DNA of 64,000 bases from Streptomyces sp. NBC_00878 (GTDB taxonomy: Bacteria; Actinomycetota; Actinomycetes; Streptomycetales; Streptomycetaceae), in the NCBI RefSeq assembly GCF_026341515.1, contig NZ_JAPEOK010000001.1:3100001-3164000 (forward strand), read 5' to 3'. Every line of letters starts with the position of its first letter. The first letter of the stretch is position 1. Shown here piece by piece: positions 8,776 through 16,304 of the stretch. Both the position numbers and the translations under genes were made by a program. The notes beneath the pieces were generated by a model. It made no database searches and had not been told where the DNA came from. It saw only the letters and a program-made list of their open reading frames with translations.

Positions 8776-8926
8776 GTCACGACACCTCCTTGCATTCACC
8801 CTTATTGGAGCGTCACTCTAACCGCGCCATTCTTGGAACGGAACCATTGACGGGTGAATTCGAACCGGGCACATTGAACGTCGCTCTAAAGTGCGGGACG
8901 CAAGTGGCCATCGAAGGAGACCCGCC
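8776..8926. promoter_or_regulatory. Divergent control region between ureAB and the NCS1 permease
   Basis: The 151 bases between two divergent starts hold an imperfect direct repeat: TTGGAGCGTCACTCTAA (8806-8822) and TTGAACGTCGCTCTAA (8874-8889). One copy lies close to each gene, which fits an operator pair for a shared regulator. The nearby TetR gene is the obvious candidate. No binding evidence exists here, and I could not recognise a GlnR box. Confidence 0.4.
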
Positions 8927-10396
8927 ATGCCGGTGGAACAACACGGAGTCGACACCATCCCGGAGGAGGAGCGGACAAGCGGTCCGCGGGACCTGGTCTC
9001 GATCCTGCTCGGCTCGAACCTCTGCCTCGGCGTGATCATCTTCGGCTGGCTGCCGCCGTCGTTCGGGCTGGGCTGGTGGTCGTCCGTCACGTCGGTCGTC
9101 GTGGGCACGCTGGTCGGCACGGCGCTCACGGCTCCGCTCGCGCTGGTCTCCCTGCGCACGGCGACGAACCTCTCGACGTCGTCCGGTGCCCAGTTCGGCG
9201 TCCGGGGCCGGCTCGTCGGCTCGGTCGTCGGGCTCCTGCTCGCCCTCGGATACACGGCCCTGACCGTGTGGATCGGCGGCGACGTGATGGTGGGCGTGCT
9301 GCACCGCCTGTTCGGACTGCCGGCCTCGGACCTCTCGTACGCGCTGGTCTACGCCCTGCTCTCGGCGGCCACCGTGGCGGGCGCGGTGTACGGCTACCGC
9401 GTGCTGCTCGGCATGTCCCGGATCCTGGCCGTGGGCATGACGGCCCTGCTGGTCCTCGGAGTGTTCGCGTACGCGCCGCACTTCACGACCGACGCACTGC
9501 CGGAGGCGGGCGGCTATCTGCTCGGCGGCTTCTGGCCGACGTGGCTGCTGGCGGCGGTGGCCGCGGGTCTCTCGGGCCCGGTCGCGTTCATCACGCTGCT
9601 CGGCGACTACACGCGCTACATCTCACCCGCCCGGCACTCCTCCCGCACGGTCCTGCACGCGACCTGGCTGGGCCTGACCGCCGGGCTCCTGGTCCCCCAG
9701 CTCTTCGGCACCTTCACGGCGTACGCGGCCCGCACGGCCCTCGACTACGCGGGCCCGCTGGTCTCCACCTCCCCCGGCTGGTACCTGGTCCCGCTCCTGC
9801 TCGCCGCCTCCGCCGGGTCGGTCGGCAACGCGGGGCTGATGCTCTACTCGATGGGCCTCGATCTCGACGCGATCCTCCCGCGCGCCTCCCGCACCCGGGC
9901 CACGTACACGGTCGCCGTCGTTGCCACGGCCTGCGTCTTCGTCGGCCACTACGCGTCGAGCACCCAGGACGCGATGACGTCCTTCGTGCTGCTGCTGACC
10001 GCGATCGGCACACCGTGGGCGGTGATCACGCTCATCGGCTTCGCACGGTGCCGAGGCGTGTACGACCCGGACGCCCTCCAGGTCTTCAACCGCCGTTCCC
10101 GCGGCGGGATCTACTGGTACTCGGCCGGCTGGAACATCCCGGCCACGCTGTCATGGAGCCTGGGTGCGGTCGCCGGCCTGCTCGCGGTGTCCCTGCCGTC
10201 GTACGAGGGACCGCTGCTGACGCTGACCGGCGGGGTGGACTGCAGTTTTCTGCTGTCGGGGGCGGTGGGCGGACTCGCATACCTCGTGCTGTCGCCGAAG
10301 CGGGAGGCCGTGCCGTCCGGTGTGTCGGCGCGGGTCGGCCGTGCCGGTCGCGCCCACGCGGCGGAGCCGCACGGCGATCCGGCCCCGCACCCTTGA
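8927..10396 (+). CDS. NCS1-family nucleobase/cation symporter (cytosine-purine permease type)
   Basis: 489-residue integral membrane protein with about 12 hydrophobic segments and NCS1 family features: NLCLGVIIFGWLPPSFGLGW in the first helix, an early SSGAQFGVRG stretch, and a C-terminal cytosolic segment followed by YNRR-like FNRRSRGGIYWYSAGWN. Family substrates are cytosine, purines, allantoin, hydantoins or thiamin-type compounds, taken up with Na+ or H+. Start: ATG at 8927 preceded by GAAGGAGACCCGCC. It is divergent from ureAB across 151 bases, suggesting it imports the substrate or a related nitrogen compound used by that unit. The C-terminal 40 residues are hydrophilic and variable. Confidence 0.82.
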   Translation: MPVEQHGVDTIPEEERTSGPRDLVSILLGSNLCLGVIIFGWLPPSFGLGWWSSVTSVVVGTLVGTALTAPLALVSLRTATNLSTSSGAQFGVRGRLVGSVVGLLLALGYTALTVWIGGDVMVGVLHRLFGLPASDLSYALVYALLSAATVAGAVYGYRVLLGMSRILAVGMTALLVLGVFAYAPHFTTDALPEAGGYLLGGFWPTWLLAAVAAGLSGPVAFITLLGDYTRYISPARHSSRTVLHATWLGLTAGLLVPQLFGTFTAYAARTALDYAGPLVSTSPGWYLVPLLLAASAGSVGNAGLMLYSMGLDLDAILPRASRTRATYTVAVVATACVFVGHYASSTQDAMTSFVLLLTAIGTPWAVITLIGFARCRGVYDPDALQVFNRRSRGGIYWYSAGWNIPATLSWSLGAVAGLLAVSLPSYEGPLLTLTGGVDCSFLLSGAVGGLAYLVLSPKREAVPSGVSARVGRAGRAHAAEPHGDPAPHP

Positions 10397-10402
10397 GAAG
10401 CA

Positions 10403-10438
10403 CGGGCCCCGCCCTCCTGCCGAGGAGGACGGGACCCG
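10403..10438. terminator. Bidirectional terminator between the permease and ilvE
   Basis: A GC-rich hairpin of about 16 bp with two G-U pairs (CGGGCCCCGCCCTCCT against AGGAGGACGGGACCCG) sits between the convergent stops of the permease (10396) and ilvE (10469). There is no long U tract, which is common in Streptomyces. Confidence 0.65.
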
Positions 10439-10468
10439 GAAAAGACGGGAAAGGCGCAGCTGAGAACC

Positions 10469-11557
10469 TCAGCCCAGGTTGTGCATCCACTCGTGCTGGT
10501 CCTCGGTCACACCCCGCTGGATGTCGAGCAGGGCCTGGCGGAGCTTGAGGGTGACCTCGCCGGGCTCGCCGCCGGAGTGCTGCCACTCGACGGAGGAACG
10601 CTTGACCGTGCCGACGGGCGTGATGACGGCCGCCGTGCCGCAGGCGAAGACCTCGGTCAGGGTGCCGTTCTCGGCGTCGCGCTGCCACTGGTCGATGGAG
10701 ACGCGGGCCTCCTCGGACTCGTAGCCGAGGTCACGGGCGACCGAGAGGAGCGAGTCGCGGGTGACGCCCTCCAGGATGGAGCCGGTGAGGGTGGGGGTCA
10801 CGATCTTGTCGCCGTACACGAAGTACAGGTTCATGCCGCCCAGTTCCTCGACCCACTTGTGCTCGACGGCGTCGAGGTAGCAGACCTGGTCGCAGCCCTT
10901 CGCGGCGGCCTCGGCCTGGGCGAGCAGGGACGCGGCGTAGTTGCCGCCGGTCTTGGCGTCGCCCATGCCGCCGGGGACGGCGCGCACCCGGTCCTCGGAG
11001 AGCCAGATCGAGACGGGCTTCACGCCGCCCGGGAAGTACGCGCCGGCGGGGGACGCGATGACCAGGAAGAGGTACTCGTTGGCGGGCTTCACGCCCAGGC
11101 CGACCTCGGTCGCGATCATGAACGGGCGCAGGTAGAGCGACTCCTCGCCGCCGTGCGCGGGCACCCACTCCTTGTCCTGCTGGACCAGCGCGTCGCACGC
11201 CTCGATGAACGTCTCGACGGGCAGTTCGGGCATGGCCAGGCGACGGGCGGACGACTGGAAGCGCAGGGCGTTGCGGTCCGGGCGGAAGGTGGCGACGGAA
11301 CCGTCGGGCTGCCGGTAGGCCTTGAGACCCTCGAAGATCTCCTGCGCGTAGTGCAGGACGTTCGTCGCCGGGTCGAGGGAGAGCGGACCGTACGGCGTGA
11401 GCTGGCCGTCGTGCCAGCCGCGGCCCTCGGTCCACTTGATCGTCACCATGTGGTCGGTGAAGTGGCGGCCGAACCCGGGGCTGGCGAGGATGGCCTCGCG
11501 CTCCGCGCCGGAGAGTGGCGAGGCCGAGGGCTTGAGCTCGATCGTGGGCGTCGTCAT
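10469..11557 (-). CDS. ilvE: Branched-chain amino acid aminotransferase
   Basis: 362-residue fold-type IV PLP aminotransferase catalysing the last step of leucine, isoleucine and valine synthesis with glutamate as amino donor. Landmarks: [17 protein letters not shown] near the N terminus, [22 protein letters not shown], the PLP-lysine segment [16 protein letters not shown] and [13 protein letters not shown]. Length and order fit the class II BCAT group. Start: ATG at 11557 behind AAGGACAACCACTC. It follows leuB on the same strand by roughly 280 bases, with a terminator between them, so it is probably transcribed separately. I see no leader peptide in its upstream region. Confidence 0.95.
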   Translation of the reverse strand: MTTPTIELKPSASPLSGAEREAILASPGFGRHFTDHMVTIKWTEGRGWHDGQLTPYGPLSLDPATNVLHYAQEIFEGLKAYRQPDGSVATFRPDRNALRFQSSARRLAMPELPVETFIEACDALVQQDKEWVPAHGGEESLYLRPFMIATEVGLGVKPANEYLFLVIASPAGAYFPGGVKPVSIWLSEDRVRAVPGGMGDAKTGGNYAASLLAQAEAAAKGCDQVCYLDAVEHKWVEELGGMNLYFVYGDKIVTPTLTGSILEGVTRDSLLSVARDLGYESEEARVSIDQWQRDAENGTLTEVFACGTAAVITPVGTVKRSSVEWQHSGGEPGEVTLKLRQALLDIQRGVTEDQHEWMHNLG

Positions 11558-11745
11558 GAGTGGTTGTCCTTCACCGGTTGTGTGTGACGGGCCGCGCTCA
11601 CGCCTGTACTGCCAGTGGCCAGTGCTAGGACGTCCGAGCATTCCCTCATTCCGCGGCTCCGCGTTCGATTATCGCAAGCGGGGAGCCCAGGCGAAAACGG
11701 CGTGAATGCGGCCCAGGGGATGATGGTGACACCCGGCGGGGACAT

Positions 11746-11780
11746 AGAAAAGCCGCCGGGTGCTTGAGAGACCCGGCGGC
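11746..11780 (-). terminator. Intrinsic terminator downstream of leuB
   Basis: A perfect 10-bp stem GCCGCCGGGT / ACCCGGCGGC (11752-11761 and 11771-11780) is followed on the minus strand by TTTTC. It lies about 60 bases past the leuB stop and before ilvE. Confidence 0.85.
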
Positions 11781-11801
11781 TTCGAGAGTTTCGAGTGGCG
11801 C

Positions 11802-11837
11802 TGGGGGTCCCCCCGCGCCTTCAAGGCTGTGGGGGCG
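11802..11837. repeat. Dispersed palindromic element, copy abutting the leuB stop
   Basis: TGGGGGTCCCCCCGCGCCTT followed by CAAGGCTGTGGGGGCGG resembles the family consensus seen at 25161, 61675 and elsewhere: CTCCCCC, an inner GGCTTCGCTCGAGC-type arm, then GGGGGACCCCCA. It ends three bases short of the leuB stop codon. Confidence 0.6.
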
Positions 11838-11839
11838 GG

Positions 11840-12916
11840 TCAGCCGGCTACTCGTACGACGAGGGCGTCGCCGATTTCGTCGGTGCTGCGGGCCGGCTTG
11901 CCGATGGGGGTACCTCCCGTGCCCTTAAGGCTACGGGGGAGCTCCGCGAGGTCGGCGGAGACGGCGTCCTCGATGCGGACGGCCTCGGTCTCGTAGCCGA
12001 GGTGGCGCAGGAGGAGGGCGACGGACAGGACCGTGGCGGAGGGGTCGGCCTTGCCCTGGCCCGCGATGTCGGGCGCCGAGCCGTGCACGGGCTCGAACAT
12101 CGAGGGGAACTCGCCGGACGGGTTGATGTTCCCGCTCGCGGCGACGCCGATGCCGCCGGAGACGGCCGCGGCGAGGTCGGTGATGATGTCGCCGAAGAGG
12201 TTGTCGGTGACGATCACGTCGAAGCGCTCGGGCTGCGTGACCAGGTAGATGGTCGCCGCGTCCACGTGCATGTACTCGGTGGTGACCTCGGGGAACTCCT
12301 CGGCCACCTTGTTGAAGACGTTGGTCCACAGGTGGCCCGCGAAGGTCAGCACGTTGTTCTTGTGGATCAGCGCGAGCTTCTTGCGCGGGCGGGCCTGCGC
12401 ACGGGCGAAGGCGTCACGGACGACGCGCTCGACACCGAAGGCCGTGTTCACGGAGACCTCGGTGGCGACCTCGTGGGGGGTGCCCTTGCGGATGGTGCCG
12501 CCGTTGCCGGTGTACGGGCCCTCGGTGCCCTCGCGGACAACGACGAAGTCGATCTCCGGCTGGCCCGCGAGCGGGGTGGCGACACCCGGAAGGAGCTTCG
12601 ACGGACGCAGGTTGACGTGGTGGTCGAAGGCGAAGCGGAGCTTGAGCAGGAAACCGCGCTCCAGGACACCGGACGGCACGCTCGGGTCGCCGATCGCGCC
12701 GAGCAGGATGGCGTCGTGCTTCTTGAGCGCCTCGATGTCCGCGTCGGTGAGGGTCTCCCCGGTCGCGTGGTAACGCTTGGCGCCGAAGTCGAACTCCTTG
12801 GTCTCCAGCTTCACATCCTGCGGAAGGACGGCCGAGAGGACCTTGAGGCCTTGGGCCACGACTTCCTGGCCGATGCCGTCACCGGGGATCACTGCGAGAT
12901 CGATGCTGCGAGACAT
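11840..12916 (-). CDS. leuB: 3-isopropylmalate dehydrogenase
   Basis: 358-residue NAD-dependent beta-decarboxylating dehydrogenase of leucine synthesis. It starts [19 protein letters not shown], carries [16 protein letters not shown] for substrate contact and the metal-binding [15 protein letters not shown], and ends with [15 protein letters not shown]. Start: ATG at 12916. Most actinobacterial LeuB proteins run directly from an AV-ADLAE helix into the STxEIGD tail. Here the segment [16 protein letters not shown] intervenes (residues about 325-340). It is encoded by a copy of the dispersed palindrome at 11903-11944. The insertion is near the C terminus, outside the catalytic motifs, so the enzyme should remain active. 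Confidence 0.95.
   Translation of the reverse strand: MSRSIDLAVIPGDGIGQEVVAQGLKVLSAVLPQDVKLETKEFDFGAKRYHATGETLTDADIEALKKHDAILLGAIGDPSVPSGVLERGFLLKLRFAFDHHVNLRPSKLLPGVATPLAGQPEIDFVVVREGTEGPYTGNGGTIRKGTPHEVATEVSVNTAFGVERVVRDAFARAQARPRKKLALIHKNNVLTFAGHLWTNVFNKVAEEFPEVTTEYMHVDAATIYLVTQPERFDVIVTDNLFGDIITDLAAAVSGGIGVAASGNINPSGEFPSMFEPVHGSAPDIAGQGKADPSATVLSVALLLRHLGYETEAVRIEDAVSADLAELPRSLKGTGGTPIGKPARSTDEIGDALVVRVAG
11903..11944. repeat. Dispersed palindromic element inserted in frame within leuB
   Basis: GATGGGGGTACCTCCCGTGC then CCTTAAGGCTACGGGGGAGC is a diverged copy of the family at 25161 and 61675. Read on the minus strand it encodes [13 protein letters not shown] without disturbing the leuB frame. 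Confidence 0.7.
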
Positions 12917-13107
12917 GTCGGCACCGTACTCCCTTGTCCCACGGGATGACACGACCCGTCCGCCATACGGACATGTCTGGGGACATGCCTGCGGACTTCC
13001 CCGCCGGCCTCCCTACGGACATCGCAGGGTGACCGAGCACCAACCTGTCGGTTCCCGTTCACCCGTACGTGTGGCCTTTGTTGGGGCTTGCTGGGAAGTT
13101 CACCACC

Positions 13108-14718
13108 ATGACCGCACCTCCCTGGGGGACACCCCCCGGATCCCCCGTTCCCGATGTCGGCATTCCGCCGCGGCTCGCACGCCGGATGAGCATGGCGGAG
13201 CAGTACGAGTATCTGCGGACGAAGTTCTCCCGCCGCCGTGCCCTGGTGACCGCGGGCGCGGTGGCCGGCGGGCTGCTCACCGGCTGCTCGGACTCGGGCT
13301 CAGGTACGGACGCGGCACGCCGGACGGGCTCGCCGCTGTCCGCCACGTCCACCCCCACCCAGAAGGTGGACGGCTCGGTCGTCACCCCCTTCGGCCGCCA
13401 TCTCGCCTTCGGCGCGGACCCGAAGACCCAGATGCGGATCTCGTGGCAGGTGCCGCTGGCGGTCAGGAAGCCGTACGTGCGCGTGGGGCTGAAGCCGTGG
13501 GAGCTGAGCCGGAAGATCGAGGCCGAGGTGCGCGACCTGCACACACCGGGCGTCGAGGGCGTGCGGCTCGCGATGGACCAGTACTACCTGCACGCGGCGC
13601 TCGACGGGCTGCGCCCCGGGACGACGTACTACTACGGCGTGGGCCACCAGGGGTTCGACCCGGCGTCCAAGGAACGGCACTCCACGGTCGGCTCGTTCAC
13701 CACGGCACCCGCCCGTGCGGAGAAGTTCGTGTTCACCGCGTTCGGCGACCAGGGGATCACTCCTGACGCGCTCGCCAACGACAAGCTGATCCTCGGCCTG
13801 GAGCCGGCCTTCCATCTGCACGCGGGCGACATCTGCTACGCGGACGTCACCGGCCACGGCGAGAAGTCGGACTCGTTCGACCCCACGGCCTGGGACCTGT
13901 TCCTCAAGCAGACCGAGACGGTCTCGAAGACGGTTCCGTGGATGGTGACGACCGGCAACCACGACATGGAGGCGTGGTACTCGCCGAACGGGTACGGCGG
14001 ACAGTCCGCGCGCTGGACACTCCCGGACAACGGCTTCGACGCGAAGGAGTCCCCGGGCGTCTACTCGTTCACGTACGGCAACGTCGGGATCGTGGCGCTG
14101 GACGCGAACGACGTGTCGTACGAGATCCCCGCCAACAAGGGCTACTCGGACGGCAGGCAGACGGCCTGGCTCGACAGGCGGCTCGGTGAACTGCGCGAGC
14201 AGGTCGACTTCATCGTGGTCTTCTTCCACCACTGCGCGTACTCGACGTCCACGCACGCGTCGGACGGAGGCGTACGGGACGCCTGGGTGCCGCTGTTCAC
14301 CAAGCACCAGGTGGACCTGGTCATCAACGGGCACAACCACGTGTACGAGCGCACCGACGCCATCAAGGGCGGCAAGGTGGGCAAGCGGGTGCCGATCGGA
14401 GCGTCGACCGATCCGACACAGGACGGCATCGTGTACGTCACGGCGGGCGGGGCGGGCAAGAGCCTCTACAGCTTCCCCGTCGGAGTGAAGGACAGCTACG
14501 AGGGGAAGGTCGCCGACCGCGAGTCCGTGGACACGTACCACTGGACGAAGTCGCAGCGGCAGAACCCCGACACCGTGGAGTGGTCGCGGGTGCGGTTCAC
14601 CGGCTACTCCTTCCTCTCCGTGGAGGCGGAGGCGGGCCCGGCTCCCCGGCTCAAGGTGTCGGCGCTGGCGGAGAGCGGCAAGCGCGTCGACCACTTCGAG
14701 GTGCGGCGCGGAGCGTGA
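13108..14718 (+). CDS. Tat-exported lipoprotein metallophosphoesterase (purple acid phosphatase type)
   Basis: 536-residue predicted secreted phosphatase. The N terminus carries a twin-arginine signal (FSRRRALVTAG) ending in a lipobox LLTGC at about residue 67, so the protein should be lipid-anchored after folded export. A fibronectin-III-like domain (about residues 95-205) is followed by a calcineurin-type metallophosphatase domain. Its metal motifs are FGDQG, AGDICYAD, TGNHD, FFHHCAYS and NGHNHVYERT. Purple acid phosphatases liberate phosphate from organic esters and are often phosphate-starvation induced, but I could not identify a convincing Pho box. Start: ATG at 13108; the upstream codons look non-coding. 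Divergent from leuB. Confidence 0.85.
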   Translation: MTAPPWGTPPGSPVPDVGIPPRLARRMSMAEQYEYLRTKFSRRRALVTAGAVAGGLLTGCSDSGSGTDAARRTGSPLSATSTPTQKVDGSVVTPFGRHLAFGADPKTQMRISWQVPLAVRKPYVRVGLKPWELSRKIEAEVRDLHTPGVEGVRLAMDQYYLHAALDGLRPGTTYYYGVGHQGFDPASKERHSTVGSFTTAPARAEKFVFTAFGDQGITPDALANDKLILGLEPAFHLHAGDICYADVTGHGEKSDSFDPTAWDLFLKQTETVSKTVPWMVTTGNHDMEAWYSPNGYGGQSARWTLPDNGFDAKESPGVYSFTYGNVGIVALDANDVSYEIPANKGYSDGRQTAWLDRRLGELREQVDFIVVFFHHCAYSTSTHASDGGVRDAWVPLFTKHQVDLVINGHNHVYERTDAIKGGKVGKRVPIGASTDPTQDGIVYVTAGGAGKSLYSFPVGVKDSYEGKVADRESVDTYHWTKSQRQNPDTVEWSRVRFTGYSFLSVEAEAGPAPRLKVSALAESGKRVDHFEVRRGA

Positions 14719-14793
14719 GGCCCGCGCCGCACCTCGTGCGGGCGCGGCTCCCGGCTTCGGCGGCTGTGGCTATAGCTGTGCTGCGTCTATAGC

Positions 14794-14820
14794 TGTGGCT
14801 GTGGCTGTGGCTGTGGCTGT
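14794..14820. repeat. Hexanucleotide tandem repeat (GTGGCT)
   Basis: About four and a half copies of TGTGGC, preceded by two GCTATAGCTGTG-like units (14768-14793). It lies just beyond the stop of the small gene at 14828-14956, between convergent genes. Confidence 0.8.
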
Positions 14821-14827
14821 ACGGGGC

Positions 14828-14956
14828 TCAGTGCCCGGTGGCGCCGCCGTTGTCCCTGCGGTCGAGGGCGCGCTGGAGCGCGGCGGCGGCGTTCTTGCGG
14901 TCGGACTCACTCGAACGGGAAACGCGACGGACTCGGCGTGCGGTCGTCTCGGCCAT
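14828..14956 (-). CDS. Small basic conserved protein (42 aa)
   Basis: MAETTARRVRRVSRSSESDR begins a 42-residue, arginine-rich protein with an Ala-rich helix (NAAAALQRALDRRD). The ATG at 14956 is preceded by a strong GCAAGGAGTCGATCCATC ribosome binding site, and GC3 is high across the frame, so translation is likely. I recall similar short proteins in other Streptomyces but cannot name a family. The composition suggests a nucleic-acid or ribosome-associated peptide; that is speculation. No operon partner: the upstream 260 bases are non-coding and may hold its promoter. Confidence 0.65.
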   Translation of the reverse strand: MAETTARRVRRVSRSSESDRKNAAAALQRALDRRDNGGATGH

Positions 14957-15214
14957 GATGGATCGACTCCTTGCCTCCGGCAGCGACCGCCGGAAGTGCG
15001 ATGAGGGATACGAGACGCCGGGTGGGGCGGGGAGCGGTGCCGCAGGGGTTGCCTGCCAGGGGCTCCGGCTCACGACCGCCATTCGCTTGGTCGAGCGAGA
15101 CGTTCGGCTCCTACAAAGTTAGGCGAGGACAGGGCATCTGTCTCCACAGTTAGTCGGACTTCCTACTATCTGAGACGGCGGATCGGGCCATACCGCACTG
15201 ACCTGCACTTTTGT

Positions 15215-16081
15215 TCACAGCGCTCCGGCGACCGCCATCCGGAAGCCCTGCGGGTCCTCCACCCAGGGCAGGTGCCCCGCGTCCGGCAGGATCGTGCGCC
15301 GCACGCGCGGCAGGGCCCGTTCCAGTGAGTCCACCGCCGAGCGCGGCCGGATGTCACGCGCCCCGTCGACGACGGCGACGGGCAGGTCGAGCGCCTGGCA
15401 GGCCGCGTGCAGCTCGGGGGTGCCCCAGCTGCTCCTCCGTTCGGCGTTGAAGGCCTGGTTGCAGTCGGTGTTGATCTCGAACCAGGGGTCGGCCATGCGT
15501 CCGGCGTGCTCCAGGTCGCGCTCGCGGTCCTCGAACTCGACCGACCACCGCAGGACGGCCAGCTCCCGTTCCTCCGCCTCGGTCCGCGACTGATACTCCG
15601 TCAACTCGTGGAAGCGGGCAAGCCGTTCGGGATGCTCGCCGAGCCGGGCGGCGAAGGTGCGCTGGTACGCGCCGTGCCAGTCCGAGTCCGGCCCGATCCC
15701 CGTACCGCTCACATACACGAGCGCGCTGACCCGCTCCGGGTGGGCCAGCGCGTAGCTCAGCGCCAGTTGCGCGCCCCAGGAGTGGCCGAGCAGCGCCATC
15801 CGCTCCAGGCCGAAGTGCCGCCGCACGGCGTCCAGGTCGGCCACGAACCGCTCGCTGGTCCACGGTCCGGCGCACCGCTCCGAGCGTCCGCAGCCGCGCT
15901 GGTCCCAGCGGATCACCGTGGCCGCGTCGGTGAACATCCCCGCCACGTCCCCGAACATGTCCCAGAGTCCGGGCCCGCCGTGGCACAGCACGAGTGGCGC
16001 GCCATGGCCGCTGCGGCTCGCCCACAGCCGTACGCCGTCGTCGGTCCTGACCGTCTGAGCCGCGCTCTTCGTCCACGTCAT
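15215..16081 (-). CDS. Alpha/beta hydrolase (proline-iminopeptidase-like)
   Basis: 288-residue single-domain alpha/beta hydrolase. It shows the oxyanion segment LCHGGPGLWD, the WDQRGCGRSE stretch typical of prolyl aminopeptidases, the nucleophile elbow GHSWGAQ, VVDGARDIRPRS (acid residue) and PDAGHLPWVEDP (catalytic His). The first two motifs favour a proline iminopeptidase or a related epoxide/ester hydrolase. Start: ATG at 16081; no signal peptide, so cytoplasmic. It lies next to the proline-catabolic genes pruA and proline dehydrogenase on the same strand, which makes release of N-terminal proline an attractive but unproven role. It is separated from pruA by a tandem-repeat spacer. Confidence 0.78.
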   Translation of the reverse strand: MTWTKSAAQTVRTDDGVRLWASRSGHGAPLVLCHGGPGLWDMFGDVAGMFTDAATVIRWDQRGCGRSERCAGPWTSERFVADLDAVRRHFGLERMALLGHSWGAQLALSYALAHPERVSALVYVSGTGIGPDSDWHGAYQRTFAARLGEHPERLARFHELTEYQSRTEAEERELAVLRWSVEFEDRERDLEHAGRMADPWFEINTDCNQAFNAERRSSWGTPELHAACQALDLPVAVVDGARDIRPRSAVDSLERALPRVRRTILPDAGHLPWVEDPQGFRMAVAGAL

Positions 16082-16189
16082 GGCGGGAGTCTGCCCGGTA
16101 CGACCGTACGGCCGTACGGGCAAGGCCGTTCACGCACGCCGCCCCCGGCCCGGAGGGGTACGTCCGGGGCGGGGGCGGTTCATTGAGGC

Positions 16190-16304
16190 GTCGGCCCGTG
16201 TACGGGGACGTCTCGGCCCTTGTGCGGTACGGGTCTCGGCCCGTGAGCGCGTACGGGGCTCAGCCCATGCGCGGGTACAGGTTCAGCCCATGTGCGGGTA
16301 CGGG
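16190..16304. repeat. Degenerate tandem repeat covering the pruA stop codon
   Basis: About five units of 22-25 bp with core TCAGCCCATGNGCGGGTACG (variants TCGGCCCGTG...GTACGG). The rightmost unit (16281-16304) encodes the last residues and stop of pruA, and the others run on past the gene. Together with the preceding GC-rich DNA they fill the 201-base gap to the hydrolase gene. Confidence 0.7.

Noticed and set aside
8776..8926. GlnR nitrogen-control box in the ureAB/permease promoter
   Set aside because: I could not find the GTNAC-N6-GNAAC pattern in a convincing form on either strand.
11558..11745. Leader peptide upstream of ilvE
   Set aside because: I read both strands for short ORFs rich in Leu, Ile or Val followed by a terminator and found none; the hairpin at 11752 belongs to the end of leuB.
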